Origin: Mycolicibacterium vulneris
Lineage (GTDB): Bacteria; Actinomycetota; Actinomycetes; Mycobacteriales; Mycobacteriaceae
Direction: 5' to 3'
DNA length: 64,000 nt
Assembly: GCF_002104765.1 (NCBI RefSeq)
Contig: NZ_NCXM01000001.1
Coordinates: 124,001 to 188,000 of the forward strand
A model generated the notes under the pieces. It did no database searches. It was not told where the DNA came from and worked only from the letters and a program-made list of their open reading frames with translations. The translations under genes and the position numbers were made by a program. This document shows positions 1 to 9,754 of the stretch, piece by piece. Positions within the stretch are counted from its first letter, which is position 1. Each line of letters starts with the position of its first letter.

Positions 1-3000
1 AAGCCCAGTGATGTCGCCATGTCGCGATAGCGATCCCGGTATTCGCAATAGCGGGTCTCATCGCCACGTGCCCGCGCCAGCAATGCCCACATTCGCAACA
101 GCCAGACTTCACATATCACCAGCCCATCTTCGGCTGGAGCGGCGGCTAGCCGCTCAATCGCTGCCTGGGCTTCGGCTATCTCACCCTCGCCGCCGACCTC
201 CAGCAATGTCTCGACTAAGGCGGCGGTGCCTGGATCACTGTGGCCGAACTGCCCCGAACGCAACACCTCCTCGACCGCAGCGCGCAGCACCGGTAACGCG
301 CCCTCACGGTCGCCCCGGCGTGCCGTTTCTCGGGCGGTGTACATGTCGACGGCCCTTACCTCACTCAGATAAAACCGCCCGCTCCGGCACAATTCGCGGA
401 CTTTCCCCAGTACCTTCAACCCACGCTCGCGGTCAGCTGAGGATTCCCGATGCATCAGCGCGATCCCCATCGTCAGCGAGATGACCCCGAGCACAAGATC
501 ATCGCCCGATTGCTCGGTGATCCCCAGCGCCTCCTCGATGTCGCGCAATGCAGCGTCATCAACCAACGCCACCCCCATCTCCATCGCCCCCGCGTAGGCG
601 AACATGCTGACCATGGCACGGGAAAACGAGTCGGCCCCGCGCGCCATTTCGACGGCCCGGTCGAAGTCCCCCCGCCACCGAGCGTCCCCCAGGGCATACC
701 GGGCAGTGCCACGCATCGCCAAGGCGAATGCCAACGGTGCGCCGATAATGAGATTGCCCTTGGTCGGATCACCGTGAGCCAAGTCGATGACGGTCTGCGA
801 ATAACGAAGCGTCTCTCGCATCTCACCAGTGCCGAACTTGCTGGGTGGAATCGTGGAGACGAATCCGATCAGCAACGTCGGGTCGCCGATCGACTCGACC
901 AGCACCGTGAGTTCGGAAGCCACCTGGGACGCTTCCCTTACTCGGCCGTGGATGTAGTGCTCAGGCACCAGCCCGACCATCCCAATCGCCAAGGACGCCT
1001 TATCCCCGGCTGCGGTGCATAGTTCCCGCAACTCGTCCAGCCGCTTGGAGATGTCCCAATCCACTCGCCAGCCGTTGCCGCACAACATAGTCCGGGCTGC
1101 GATCCGCATCGAGATGCGATCCGGGTCATCGTCGGACAGCGCGTCGGCGATCTGGCGGGCGCGATCCCAACTCACCCACGCCGCGCGAATATCCCGAGTG
1201 GCCGACCAGGCCCCGGCGCGCATACGCCAGGCGTAAGCGGCGCGCAGATCGCCCGCCGCTTCGAGGTGTTCGGCGATCAGCGCAGCGTTCTCGTCGGCCG
1301 AGGCCGGAGTGCGTTCTTCGATCGCGGCAGCCAGCCGCCGGTGCAACTCGGCACGATCCGATTTGAGCTGCGACTCGTATGCCACCGCGCGGATCAACGG
1401 ATGGTGAAACACATACTCCGGTTGTCGAGTGAACCTGACCTGATCGATGAGCTGGCCCGCCACCAAATCCGACACCACCGGCTCGGCGACCAGCACAGTC
1501 AGCAGGTCGAGGCTAAACCGCGACCCGATCACCGCGGCCGCGCTCAAGCTGCGCTTCGACTCCGGCGAAAGCCGATCAATGCGCGCGGCGATCGTTGCTT
1601 GCAGTGTGGCAGGGACTTTCACCTCGGCGGCCTCCGCCGTGGAGACATATCCCCCGAGCGTTCCTTGCAGGACACCCCGTTCTGTCAATTCACGGACGAT
1701 CTCCTCAACGAAAAACGGTGTACCGGAGGCCCGTTCGGCGATCTTGCGACCCAGCTCGCCGACCGTGGGGTCCGGCCCGAGCAGTTCGAAGACGAGGGCG
1801 GCAGTCTCGCTGTCCCTCAACGGCGCGAGGGCTATGGTTTGCGCCCCGGGCACCCGGGCCAACGCACCTCGGTACTCGGGTCGGTACGTGACGATCGTCA
1901 GCAGCGGGGTCCGCGGGACCACAGTAAGGAAGTCGGCGAGCATTGATTCGCTGGACCCGTCGATCCAATGGGCATCTTCGATGACATAGACCGCCGGAGT
2001 CCGATTGGCCAAAGTCGCGGAATTGACCATGGCGGTCAGGCGCCTTCGGCGTGCGTCGGGATCGATTCGGGGAGGTGGTGCGTCCGAATCCCTGATCCCC
2101 AGCAGATCCTCGAAGAGCACGAGGTCCTCCGGCTCGGCGTCGGAGAACGCCTGGCGCCTTATCACTGCGCGGGCGGTTTGCGGCTCAAGTCCTTCGACGC
2201 CGGTTGCCTCACGCAGCAACCGCGAGACGACATGGAAAGGGACCTGGCCGGTATGCGACTCGCAGAACGCGGCGTACACCTGCAGGTCGCGCTGAGCGGC
2301 CATCGCCGCAACCTCGCGCACCAGACGGCTCTTGCCGATACCAGGGGGCCCCACCACACCCACCACAGCGCCGTGTCCGTCGATGGCCCGCTCCAATAAG
2401 CCCTCGACAGCGGACATTTCCCATCGCCGCCCGACCAATTTCGACTCAGCACGCCCGGCAACGCGATGGCCTTCCCCCATGCCCAACAGCCGACGGGCGG
2501 GCACCGGCTCATCCACACCCTTGAGCTGAACAAGCGCTGATTCGCCGAGAGTCGCCGCCTTCTCGACAAGTCGGGCGGTCGACGCGCTGAGCATCACGCC
2601 ACCCCGCGGAGCAATCGATTCCATCCGCTGAGCCATACCGACTTGTTCACCGACCGCGGTGTAACCGAAAGAGCCTGAACCGATCTCACCGGCGATCACC
2701 TCACCAGAATTCAGGCCGACCCGCAATTGGAGATCCAGACCGTCGCGCTCTCGGACGTCGACGGCAAGCCGCTTCGCCTCCTCCTGGATACCCAAGGCCG
2801 CCATACAGGCACGAACAGCATGATCCTCCAACGCTGCCGGCGCGCCGAACACCGCCATGATCCCGTCACCGGTGAACTTGTCCACGGTGCCGCCGTAGCG
2901 TTCGACAACTGCGGCACTACGGCCGACGAGGTCGGCCATGATCTCTCGCAGCCGCTCCGCGCCGACGGTCGCGGCAATGTCCATTGAATGAACAACATCG

Positions 3001-3134
3001 GCGAACAGGACCGTCACCTGCTTGTACTCGGCCCGGGTTTCGCCGTCGTGGGCTGGGGAACCACATCCGTGGCAAAACCGGGCGTTCTCTAGCGGCGTGG
3101 TGCCACACGTCCGGCACGCTGCTATGGCCGCCAT
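1..3134 (-). CDS. Class III nucleotidyl cyclase / AAA-ATPase regulator (3' part missing)
   Basis: The frame starts at ATG 3132-3134 and stays open to the left edge, so the C-terminus lies outside. A zinc ribbon comes first (Cys7, Cys10, Cys21, Cys24). A class III cyclase domain follows at about 36-220, with metal Asp46 (LFADVVHS), Asp90 (KFTGDG) and purine-specifying Lys86. The transition-state Asn of the VNxAxR motif is replaced by Gly166 (VGMAQR), while Arg170 is kept. A STAND/AAA ATPase module starts with Walker A GPPGIGKS (262-269). Family knowledge suggests a signalling ATPase making cAMP or binding nucleotide; activity with the altered Asn is uncertain. It is divergent from the flavin monooxygenase. 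Confidence 0.85.
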   Translation of the reverse strand, partial: MAAIAACRTCGTTPLENARFCHGCGSPAHDGETRAEYKQVTVLFADVVHSMDIAATVGAERLREIMADLVGRSAAVVERYGGTVDKFTGDGIMAVFGAPAALEDHAVRACMAALGIQEEAKRLAVDVRERDGLDLQLRVGLNSGEVIAGEIGSGSFGYTAVGEQVGMAQRMESIAPRGGVMLSASTARLVEKAATLGESALVQLKGVDEPVPARRLLGMGEGHRVAGRAESKLVGRRWEMSAVEGLLERAIDGHGAVVGVVGPPGIGKSRLVREVAAMAAQRDLQVYAAFCESHTGQVPFHVVSRLLREATGVEGLEPQTARAVIRRQAFSDAEPEDLVLFEDLLGIRDSDAPPPRIDPDARRRRLTAMVNSATLANRTPAVYVIEDAHWIDGSSESMLADFLTVVPRTPLLTIVTYRPEYRGALARVPGAQTIALAPLRDSETAALVFELLGPDPTVGELGRKIAERASGTPFFVEEIVRELTERGVLQGTLGGYVSTAEAAEVKVPATLQATIAARIDRLSPESKRSLSAAAVIGSRFSLDLLTVLVAEPVVSDLVAGQLIDQVRFTRQPEYVFHHPLIRAVAYESQLKSDRAELHRRLAAAIEERTPASADENAALIAEHLEAAGDLRAAYAWRMRAGAWSATRDIRAAWVSWDRARQIADALSDDDPDRISMRIAARTMLCGNGWRVDWDISKRLDELRELCTAAGDKASLAIGMVGLVPEHYIHGRVREASQVASELTVLVESIGDPTLLIGFVSTIPPSKFGTGEMRETLRYSQTVIDLAHGDPTKGNLIIGAPLAFALAMRGTARYALGDARWRGDFDRAVEMARGADSFSRAMVSMFAYAGAMEMGVALVDDAALRDIEEALGITEQSGDDLVLGVISLTMGIALMHRESSADRERGLKVLGKVRELCRSGRFYLSEVRAVDMYTARETARRGDREGALPVLRAAVEEVLRSGQFGHSDPGTAALVETLLEVGGEGEIAEAQAAIERLAAAPAEDGLVICEVWLLRMWALLARARGDETRYCEYRDRYRDMATSLG

Positions 3135-3262
3135 CCGACCCTCCGCCACTCCCGACCCCCGGCTCTCCCAGGATAGGCCGGTTGCGGGCCCCACGAGGCG
3201 CTGTTGGCTAACCAGCCGGGCGAGATCCAGCAAACCGCCGCGGACGATAGTCGGCATCAATC

Positions 3263-3278
3263 GAGTAGTCGATTACTC
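3263..3278. promoter_or_regulatory. Inverted repeat upstream of flavin monooxygenase
   Basis: GAGTA and TACTC arms flank a 6-base spacer in the 202-bp gap between the divergent cyclase and monooxygenase genes, about 59 bp before the monooxygenase ATG. It could be a repressor site. Five-base arms are short and may be chance. Confidence 0.3.
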
Positions 3279-3336
3279 ATTCCCGGCAGCGCCGTGTGCA
3301 CACATAATTGGGACCTCTGCGAGGAAAGGCGGTCCG

Positions 3337-4824
3337 ATGTCCGCACCCCAGTACCCGCCGGTGGAAACCTGCGACGTTTGCATCGTCGGAGCCGGCATCG
3401 CCGGGCTGAACGCGCTGTTCGCCGCCAGCCGATACCTGTCCCGCGACCACAAGGTGATCCTGATCGATCGTCGGCCACGCATCGGCGGCATGTGGGTCGA
3501 CGTCTACCCCTATGTCCGGCTGCACCAACCGCACCCCATGTTCACCGCGGGCAACATCGAGTGGACGCTCGGCAAGGACCGCAGCTACCTGGCTACCAAG
3601 GGCGAGGTACTCGACCATTTTCAGCACTGCGTCGACGTGATCAGGGAGCGCGTCCAGGTCGACGAGTACTTCGGCTGGAACTTCGAGTCGGAAGTAGAAG
3701 CGAACGGAATCGTGCGGGTCACCGCCAGTGCTGCCGACGGCCGGAGGCTCGTCGTCGAGGCCAAACGATTGATCAAAGCCTATGGCCTGGGCATCACGCC
3801 GAACGAACCGCTCAACATCTCCAGCACACGTGTCCATTCGGTGTCACCCGACTACTGCGACGTCCGGGCGGGTGACATCAGGGAAAGCGATGCGCCGGTG
3901 TGGATCATCGGCGGCGGAAAGACCGCGATGGACACCGCACACTCACTGATCACCACCTGCCCCGGACGCGAAGTCAACCTCGTCGCCGGCCGCGGCACCT
4001 TCTTCTCCAACCGCGACACCCTGTTGCCGAGGGGCACCCGGCGATGGTGGACGGGCACACCGCCAAGCGGCGTCGCCACGCAGCTGAGTCGCCGGTATGA
4101 CGGCACGAACGAATCACAAGTGCAAGATTGGTACCGCGCCACCCATGGCACGTTCCTGACCCCCCAGGCAGACAACTTCGTGCTGGGTGTGCTGTCCGAG
4201 GCCGAGAACCGCACGATCTCCGCCGGGTTGAACGATCTCGTCATGGACTATTTCGAGGATGCAGTCGACCGCAATGGCACGACCGAGTTGGTGTTTCGGA
4301 GCGGATCGACCAAGACGATCCAACCGGGCAGCTGGGTCATCAACTGCACGGGATACGTCAAATTCCCCGACGAATACGCGTACGAGCCGTACGTTTCGCC
4401 CAGTGGCGCAGTCGTTTCCATCAACGTGCGGTCGGCGATACTGCACTTGCCTGCGTTCATGGGCTATTTCCTGGGGCACCTGATGTTCTTGGACAAGCTC
4501 AGTGAGGTCCCGCTCTACGAAATCGATTGGCAGGCACTGCGACAGAAGGCACCCATGGCATTTCCGTACGTACTCTTCGCGCTCGTCCAGCACAACCTCA
4601 GCCTGATCTACGACAACGTCCCCAGTCGCGTGTTCAACCAGAACGGCCTCGACTTCGACAAGTGGTACCCACTACCGCGCCGCCTGCCGGGCCTGGCACG
4701 GTTCATGCTCACGCATCACCGGGAACGCGAGCGCCAGCGCCGTGTTCTCGACACAGTCCGGGACCGATTCCAAATCCGTTGCGGCCCACTTGGCGCGGAG
4801 CGCGTACCCGGCGCCAAGGCGTAG
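3337..4824 (+). CDS. FAD/NAD(P)-binding flavin monooxygenase-like oxidoreductase
   Basis: A 495-residue protein. The ATG at 3337 follows a good ribosome site (GAGGAAAGG, 3321-3329); the frame is open further upstream, but only this start has a Shine-Dalgarno. The FAD-binding Rossmann motif is VGAGIAGLNA near residue 17, followed by GGMWVDVYPYVRLHQPH, typical of flavin monooxygenases. A second dinucleotide motif, IIGGGKTAMDTA, lies at about 190. This two-Rossmann architecture fits class B flavoprotein monooxygenases that use NAD(P)H and O2. The substrate is unknown. It is followed 197 bp later by a P450 on the same strand, suggesting an oxidative accessory pair. Neither lies next to mgtA in M. 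tuberculosis. Confidence 0.75.
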   Translation: MSAPQYPPVETCDVCIVGAGIAGLNALFAASRYLSRDHKVILIDRRPRIGGMWVDVYPYVRLHQPHPMFTAGNIEWTLGKDRSYLATKGEVLDHFQHCVDVIRERVQVDEYFGWNFESEVEANGIVRVTASAADGRRLVVEAKRLIKAYGLGITPNEPLNISSTRVHSVSPDYCDVRAGDIRESDAPVWIIGGGKTAMDTAHSLITTCPGREVNLVAGRGTFFSNRDTLLPRGTRRWWTGTPPSGVATQLSRRYDGTNESQVQDWYRATHGTFLTPQADNFVLGVLSEAENRTISAGLNDLVMDYFEDAVDRNGTTELVFRSGSTKTIQPGSWVINCTGYVKFPDEYAYEPYVSPSGAVVSINVRSAILHLPAFMGYFLGHLMFLDKLSEVPLYEIDWQALRQKAPMAFPYVLFALVQHNLSLIYDNVPSRVFNQNGLDFDKWYPLPRRLPGLARFMLTHHRERERQRRVLDTVRDRFQIRCGPLGAERVPGAKA

Positions 4825-5021
4825 TCACCACACGGCGGCAGACAGTGAGCGAAGACGCGATCATCATGCGCTGCGCGAGCGCGCGCCGGTGGCATGGCAC
4901 CCGCATACGGGCCATGCGAAAAAGCGTGCAAGACAGGTAGTCGGCTACGCATGTGGTGGGTCCTCGCGCCGATAAAACTTGGTGGTGCAAGCACATAACC
5001 GACGACCTATGGGGCACCACC

Positions 5022-6305
5022 ATGACCATCACTGTTGACACGTCGATCTGCCCGAACGTCTTTGATGCCGGCCTTCCGGCGATCAACTATGAGCATTGCC
5101 AGAGCCTCGACGAGGCCCACGAGATCATCCGCCAGGCGCGCCAGCAGACCTCGATCGCGATCGGCCCCCACGGTCCGGAGTTGCTGACCTATGAGCTGGT
5201 TCGAACGGTACTGCGCGATCCGCGATTTCGCGTACCACAGGGCATGTTCCTTGCCTCCCAGGGCATCACCACCGGCCCATTGTGGGAGCGAATCGCCACG
5301 AACCTGATCAGTCTCGACGGGACCGCCCACCACCGTTTGCGCCGGCTGGTGTCCAAAGCCTTCACACCACGGGCCACCGCGCGACTGCACGCGACGATCG
5401 TCGAGGTGATCACCGAACTGGTGGACCGCCACACCGCAACCGGGCGCTGCGAGGTGGTCGCCGACATCGCCCGTCAATACCCGATCCCGATCATCTGTGC
5501 GCTTCTGGGCGCCCCGGCAGAGGATTGGAAGCTGTTCTCGGAGTGGACAGACGACATCTTCAAGGCCTTCAGCTGGGAGGTCGCGGACCACCAGCGGACC
5601 ATCTTGGCCGCGTGGGATGAACTCGACGCCTACATCGACGACATGGTGGCGCAGCGACGCCACAGGCTGACCGACGACCTGATCTCTGACCTGATCCGTG
5701 CCGAGGACGACGGCGATCGCCTGAACGCCGACGAGCTGCGGATGCTGGCGGCGGGCCTGCTGGTGGCCGGCACCGACACCACCCGCAACCAGCTGGCCGC
5801 CTCGGTGCAGGTGTTGTGCGACCGTCCCGACCAGTGGGCCCTGCTGGCCGAGCATCCCGAGCTCGCGGCCAACGCGGTTGAAGAGACCATGCGGCATTCA
5901 CCGGTCGCGGGCGCCACCCTGCGCATCGCCCTCGAGGACGCCGAGGTCGCCGGAGTGGTAATCCCCGCGGGCACACTGGTTATCGCGAACACCGCCGCGG
6001 CCAACCGCGATCCCGCCGTTTACGACGACCCCGACCGCCTCGACATCACCCGCACGGGGGCCCCGGCGATGCAGACGTTCGGCGCCGGTATGCACTATTG
6101 CCTGGGCGCCAACCTGGCCCGACTCGAACTCGCCGAAGCTTCGGCGATCATGACGCAGCGCATGCCCAACGCCCGTCGCACCGGCCCCGCTCCGTGGAAG
6201 CCCCTCACCGGGCTGAGCGGACCGACCACGCTGCCAATCGAATTCGACCCCGTGGAACCGCAACGCGACGGCCCTCGCTCATTCCCCCAGCGCGTGACGG
6301 GTTGA
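5022..6305 (+). CDS. Cytochrome P450
   Basis: A 427-residue soluble bacterial P450. The I-helix oxygen-activation motif is AGTDTTRNQ at about 250, the K-helix ExxR is EETMR, and the heme loop [10 protein letters not shown] carries the proximal Cys. These define a complete heme monooxygenase fold. I start at ATG 5022 (MTITVDTS); an in-frame ATG at 4953 would add 23 atypical residues. The CYP family and substrate cannot be read from sequence alone. No ferredoxin gene is adjacent, so redox partners come from elsewhere. The 3' end overlaps the convergent mgtA gene by 27 bp, leaving no room for a terminator. Confidence 0.9.
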   Translation: MTITVDTSICPNVFDAGLPAINYEHCQSLDEAHEIIRQARQQTSIAIGPHGPELLTYELVRTVLRDPRFRVPQGMFLASQGITTGPLWERIATNLISLDGTAHHRLRRLVSKAFTPRATARLHATIVEVITELVDRHTATGRCEVVADIARQYPIPIICALLGAPAEDWKLFSEWTDDIFKAFSWEVADHQRTILAAWDELDAYIDDMVAQRRHRLTDDLISDLIRAEDDGDRLNADELRMLAAGLLVAGTDTTRNQLAASVQVLCDRPDQWALLAEHPELAANAVEETMRHSPVAGATLRIALEDAEVAGVVIPAGTLVIANTAAANRDPAVYDDPDRLDITRTGAPAMQTFGAGMHYCLGANLARLELAEASAIMTQRMPNARRTGPAPWKPLTGLSGPTTLPIEFDPVEPQRDGPRSFPQRVTG

Positions 6306-7433
6306 CACTAGTTGGCGTCGAACGAACGGCGACAGCACCGCCTCGTAGTGGCCGAGGAGTTCGTCGCAGATGACCGGCCAACTCCGGCCGATCACGCTGC
6401 GCCGGGCGGCCAGCGCGTAACGCGACCGTTCGGAGGTCAGGTGTGCGACCGCGTCAGGCAGCCGGGACTCGAACTCGTTGACGGCCAACAGCAGACCGGT
6501 TCGCCACGGAGTGACGAGGTCACGTGGGCCGCCGGCGTCGGGGGCAATCACCGGCAACCCCGACGCCAGCGCTTCTTGCACGACCTGACAAAACGTCTCG
6601 TGCTCACCGGGATGCACGAACACGTCCATGCTGGCGTACGCCGCGGCGAGTTCGTCGCCGTATAGCGCACCCGTGAAAACCGCTGTCGGCATTGCCGATT
6701 GCAGCTTGTCGCGGTCGACACCGTCGCCCACGATGACGACCTGAACCGCGCCGCCGGCGGCCAGCCCGATGAGTCGCTCGACATGTTTCTCCGGCGCGAG
6801 CCGACCCACGAATCCGACGATCGGCTTGCCCCGCGGCGACCACTGTGCGCGCAGCGCCTGGTTGCGCGCGGACGGCGCGAACCGCAGCACGTCGACGCCG
6901 CGCGCCCACCGGTGCACCCGCGGAAAACGTTGAGCGACAAGCGATTCCATTGTAACGCTGGATGGCGCCAGAGTACGGTCGGCGAGACCGTGCAGATGGC
7001 GGAACCAGGCCCAGGCGGCCCGCGCGGTCATCGGAATGCCGTAGCTCGCCGCGAAGCCCGGGACGTCGGTCTGATACACCGCCACCGTCGGCACCCCCAG
7101 CCACCGCGCCGCCCGCACCCCGCCGTAGCCCAGCAGCGCCGGCGAAGCCAGATGCACCACGTGCGGATCGAATCCACGCAACACCTTCACCAGCCGGGGT
7201 GTCGGCACGCCGAGCGGCAGGGTGGTCACCTTGGGGAACATCCGCGACGGCACCCGGTGAACGCGGATCCCGTCGTAGATGCGATCGGCCCGGGGCTGGC
7301 TGGGAGGCGTGTCGGGGGCGATGACGAGGGCTTCGTGACCCGTCCGGCGCAGATGCTCGAGCACCCGGATCACCGAGTTGCTGACACCGTTGACTTCGGG
7401 GAGGAAGGATTCCGCGACGATAGCAACGCGCAC
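6279..7433 (-). CDS. mgtA: GT4 alpha-mannosyltransferase, MgtA-like
   Basis: A 384-residue GT-B glycosyltransferase of family GT4. The N-terminal motif [20 protein letters not shown] is typical of GDP-mannose-dependent enzymes. The C-terminal donor site shows [12 protein letters not shown] and [26 protein letters not shown], containing the EX7E glutamates. The M. tuberculosis orthologue (Rv0557, formerly pimB) adds mannose to a glucuronosyl-diacylglycerol acceptor in lipomannan-related glycolipids. Gene order (menD, a DUF3592 protein, mgtA) matches M. tuberculosis. It lies 51 bp after the DUF3592 gene and probably shares its transcript. Confidence 0.85.
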   Translation of the reverse strand: MRVAIVAESFLPEVNGVSNSVIRVLEHLRRTGHEALVIAPDTPPSQPRADRIYDGIRVHRVPSRMFPKVTTLPLGVPTPRLVKVLRGFDPHVVHLASPALLGYGGVRAARWLGVPTVAVYQTDVPGFAASYGIPMTARAAWAWFRHLHGLADRTLAPSSVTMESLVAQRFPRVHRWARGVDVLRFAPSARNQALRAQWSPRGKPIVGFVGRLAPEKHVERLIGLAAGGAVQVVIVGDGVDRDKLQSAMPTAVFTGALYGDELAAAYASMDVFVHPGEHETFCQVVQEALASGLPVIAPDAGGPRDLVTPWRTGLLLAVNEFESRLPDAVAHLTSERSRYALAARRSVIGRSWPVICDELLGHYEAVLSPFVRRQLVSTRHALGE

Positions 7434-7484
7434 ATCACTACCTTGTCAGCGTCGGCTGTCGACAAGGTTGCCTGTGTGTATACG

Positions 7485-8042
7485 TCACGCGAAATTTGCA
7501 GGTCCGACACTTTTTGCGGCCGGGCTGGCCGGTGCGTCGCCGCGCTCGTCGCGACGGTCCAGCCACTTGTCCAGCAGCGCCAACGCGACCAGGATCGCCG
7601 CCGCGGCCAGCCAGCCCACCACCGCGATGGATCCCGCCGGGATGACCGCCAGCCCGGCGTTGCGATGCTGCACGCGCACCAGGTTCGGGTCGTTCTTGTT
7701 GTACTCGACGTAGATGCGCATCCCGGTCGCCAGATGGGACGGATAGAGCACACCGAGCTCGGGGCGATAGGTGACCCGCTCGGGGGTGACGAATTCGATC
7801 GTGGAGCGGCGCGGCCCGGCGCTGAGCACCTCGGCCTGCGCGACACCCATGTTGTGGGTGATCGCGATGTCGTCGCGCCAGGCGCCGGCCACCAGCAGCA
7901 CTGACTGCAGTGTGACCAGGCCGGTCACGATCAGCACCGCAATCCGGGCCCACCGCAACGCAATCCGCGCCCGCGTTTTCGGCCGATGATCACTACGCCC
8001 ATGAATCAGGATGCGCAGCAGAACTTTTGGAGATACCGCCAT
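7485..8042 (-). CDS. DUF3592-type membrane protein (Rv0556-like)
   Basis: A 185-residue protein with two hydrophobic segments (about 31-53 and 132-155) flanking a roughly 75-residue extracytoplasmic domain. The pattern of VLSAGPRRSTIEFVTPER and MRIYVEYNKNDPNLV resembles DUF3592 proteins. The basic N-terminus (HGRSDHRPKTRAR) is probably cytoplasmic. It starts 11 bp after menD and precedes mgtA, the same order as Rv0555-Rv0556-Rv0557. The function is unknown; its position between quinone and glycolipid genes does not settle a role. Confidence 0.8.
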   Translation of the reverse strand: MAVSPKVLLRILIHGRSDHRPKTRARIALRWARIAVLIVTGLVTLQSVLLVAGAWRDDIAITHNMGVAQAEVLSAGPRRSTIEFVTPERVTYRPELGVLYPSHLATGMRIYVEYNKNDPNLVRVQHRNAGLAVIPAGSIAVVGWLAAAAILVALALLDKWLDRRDERGDAPASPAAKSVGPANFA

Positions 8043-8053
8043 CTAGGTGCGCC

Positions 8054-9700
8054 TCACAGCGCGGCCTTGATGGCGGCGTGCAACTGGCGCAGCGACGACC
8101 GGTCCGCCTTGACCTCCAGCACCCGCATCCCGGGCCCGGATTCGTCGAGGGCCGTGGGCAATTCGCCGACCTCGATCTGGCGGCTCTCGACGTGGTAGGC
8201 GCGGCACAGCGCGCCCACGTCGACGTCGTGCGGGGTGCCGAACACCCGTGACGACACGTCGGAGAACCGCGGGTCGCCCTGCTCGAGCAGTTCGAAGATG
8301 CCGCCGCCGTTGTCGTTGGAGACCACGATCGCCAGCCGGCGCGGCGTGGGCTCGGTGGGGCCGATCAGCAACCCGGAGCTGTCGTGCACGAACGTCAGGT
8401 CCCCGATCAGCGCGACGGTGCGCGCCGGGCCGTCCGGACCGCCGTCGCGTTCGTGGGCCAGCGCCGCCCCGATGGCCGTGGAGACCGTCCCGTCGATGCC
8501 CGCGACACCGCGGTTGGACCGCACCCGGATGCCGCGGGTGTCCAGGCCGACCAGCGCCGCGTCGCGGACCGGGTTGGATGCCCCGAGCACCAGCTGATCG
8601 CCGGGCTCCAGCGAGTCGGCCACGGCCGCCGCGACGTGCAGGCCGGTGGTCAGCGGGTGCGCCGCGAGCTGGCTGCGGACGGCGGCCAGCGCGTGCCGGT
8701 TGGTCTCCGCGCAGCGCCGCAGCCACGCCGGGTCGGGCGCGCCGGTGGTGACCGCCCGCGTCCCGGTGGCCTGCGAATTCCCCGAGACGTCCGGCCAGCG
8801 CGGCCCGGTGGTCAGCGCGAACACCGGCACCTGCGGGTCGGCCAGTAGCGCCGACACCGGCCGGTGCAGGGTGGGGCGGCCGAGCATGATCACCTGCTTG
8901 GGCCGCAGCAGCGGCAGCGCCAGCGGGTGCAGCGGGTTGGCCGGGGCGGGCGCCGTCGGCTCGGCGACGGTCGGCAGCTGCGCCAGGCTGGGCTGCACAC
9001 CCGCACCGTGCCCGGCGATGACGACCGTGTCGGGTGACAGGTCGATGTCCAGCGGCTGGTCGAAGCTGACCGGCGGCGTGTAGGTCCACGGCCGCCCGCC
9101 CGGGCGGCCCGGCGGCGTCGGCGCTTGAGGTTCGGGATCCGGCACCAGGGGCTCGCGCAGCGGGATGTCGAACTGCACGGGGCCGGCGTTGGCGGTGCGG
9201 GATCCGGTGGCGGCGACCAGCACTCGGCAGGTGGCCGACCGCCAGGTGGCGTTGAGGGCATCCAGCCGCTCGGGGGCGTCCTCGGCCAGTCCGAGGCTGA
9301 TGGTGGCCCGGACCTGGGTGCCGAAGTAGCCCAGCTGCTCCATGGTCTGGTTGGCCCCGGTGCCCAGCAGCTCGTAGGGCCGGTTGGCCGAGAGCACGAT
9401 CAGCGGCACCCGGGCGTAGTTGGCCTCGATCACCGCCGGGCCGAGGTTGGCGACGGCGGTGCCGGACGTCATGGCGACGCAGACCGGCGCGCCGGCGGCG
9501 ATGGCCAGGCCGATGGCCAGATAGCCGGCGGTGCGTTCGTCGATGCGGACGTGCAGGCGGATGCGGCCGGAGCGGTCGGCGTCCTGCAACGCGAAGGCCA
9601 GCGGGGCGTTCCGCGAACCGGGGCAAAGCACCACGTCGCGGACGCCGCCGCGAATCAGCTCGTCGACGACGACGCGAGCCTGTGTCGTCGAGGGGTTCAC
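8054..9700 (-). CDS. menD: SEPHCHC synthase MenD
   Basis: A 548-residue thiamine-diphosphate enzyme that condenses isochorismate with 2-oxoglutarate, the first committed menaquinone step. The N-terminus [20 protein letters not shown] and [18 protein letters not shown] contains the cofactor-activating Glu. The ThDP/Mg motif is [13 protein letters not shown] with downstream [11 protein letters not shown]. Length and sequence closely match mycobacterial MenD. The start is GTG at 9698-9700. An AGGAG abuts it almost without spacing, and a 15-bp inverted repeat lies 7 bp upstream, so translation of this gene may be controlled. It is the fourth gene of a minus-strand run beginning with an amidohydrolase. 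Confidence 0.96.
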   Translation of the reverse strand: MNPSTTQARVVVDELIRGGVRDVVLCPGSRNAPLAFALQDADRSGRIRLHVRIDERTAGYLAIGLAIAAGAPVCVAMTSGTAVANLGPAVIEANYARVPLIVLSANRPYELLGTGANQTMEQLGYFGTQVRATISLGLAEDAPERLDALNATWRSATCRVLVAATGSRTANAGPVQFDIPLREPLVPDPEPQAPTPPGRPGGRPWTYTPPVSFDQPLDIDLSPDTVVIAGHGAGVQPSLAQLPTVAEPTAPAPANPLHPLALPLLRPKQVIMLGRPTLHRPVSALLADPQVPVFALTTGPRWPDVSGNSQATGTRAVTTGAPDPAWLRRCAETNRHALAAVRSQLAAHPLTTGLHVAAAVADSLEPGDQLVLGASNPVRDAALVGLDTRGIRVRSNRGVAGIDGTVSTAIGAALAHERDGGPDGPARTVALIGDLTFVHDSSGLLIGPTEPTPRRLAIVVSNDNGGGIFELLEQGDPRFSDVSSRVFGTPHDVDVGALCRAYHVESRQIEVGELPTALDESGPGMRVLEVKADRSSLRQLHAAIKAAL

Positions 9701-9706
9701 TCCTAC

Positions 9707-9721
9707 AGCCTGTCACAGGCT
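9707..9721. promoter_or_regulatory. Perfect inverted repeat before menD
   Basis: AGCCTGT-C-ACAGGCT has 7-bp arms around one central base. It lies in the 54-bp bpoC-menD gap, 7 bp from the menD GTG. It could be a protein operator, or an RNA hairpin (5-bp stem, 5-base loop) covering the menD ribosome site. Confidence 0.45.
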
Positions 9722-9754
9722 CCGCCAACCGCTGTCAGCGCTGGTGAACCGCGC

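Noticed and set aside
450..2399. Several plus-strand reading frames opposite the left cyclase/ATPase gene
   Set aside because: They are antisense to a continuous frame with clear cyclase and Walker motifs.
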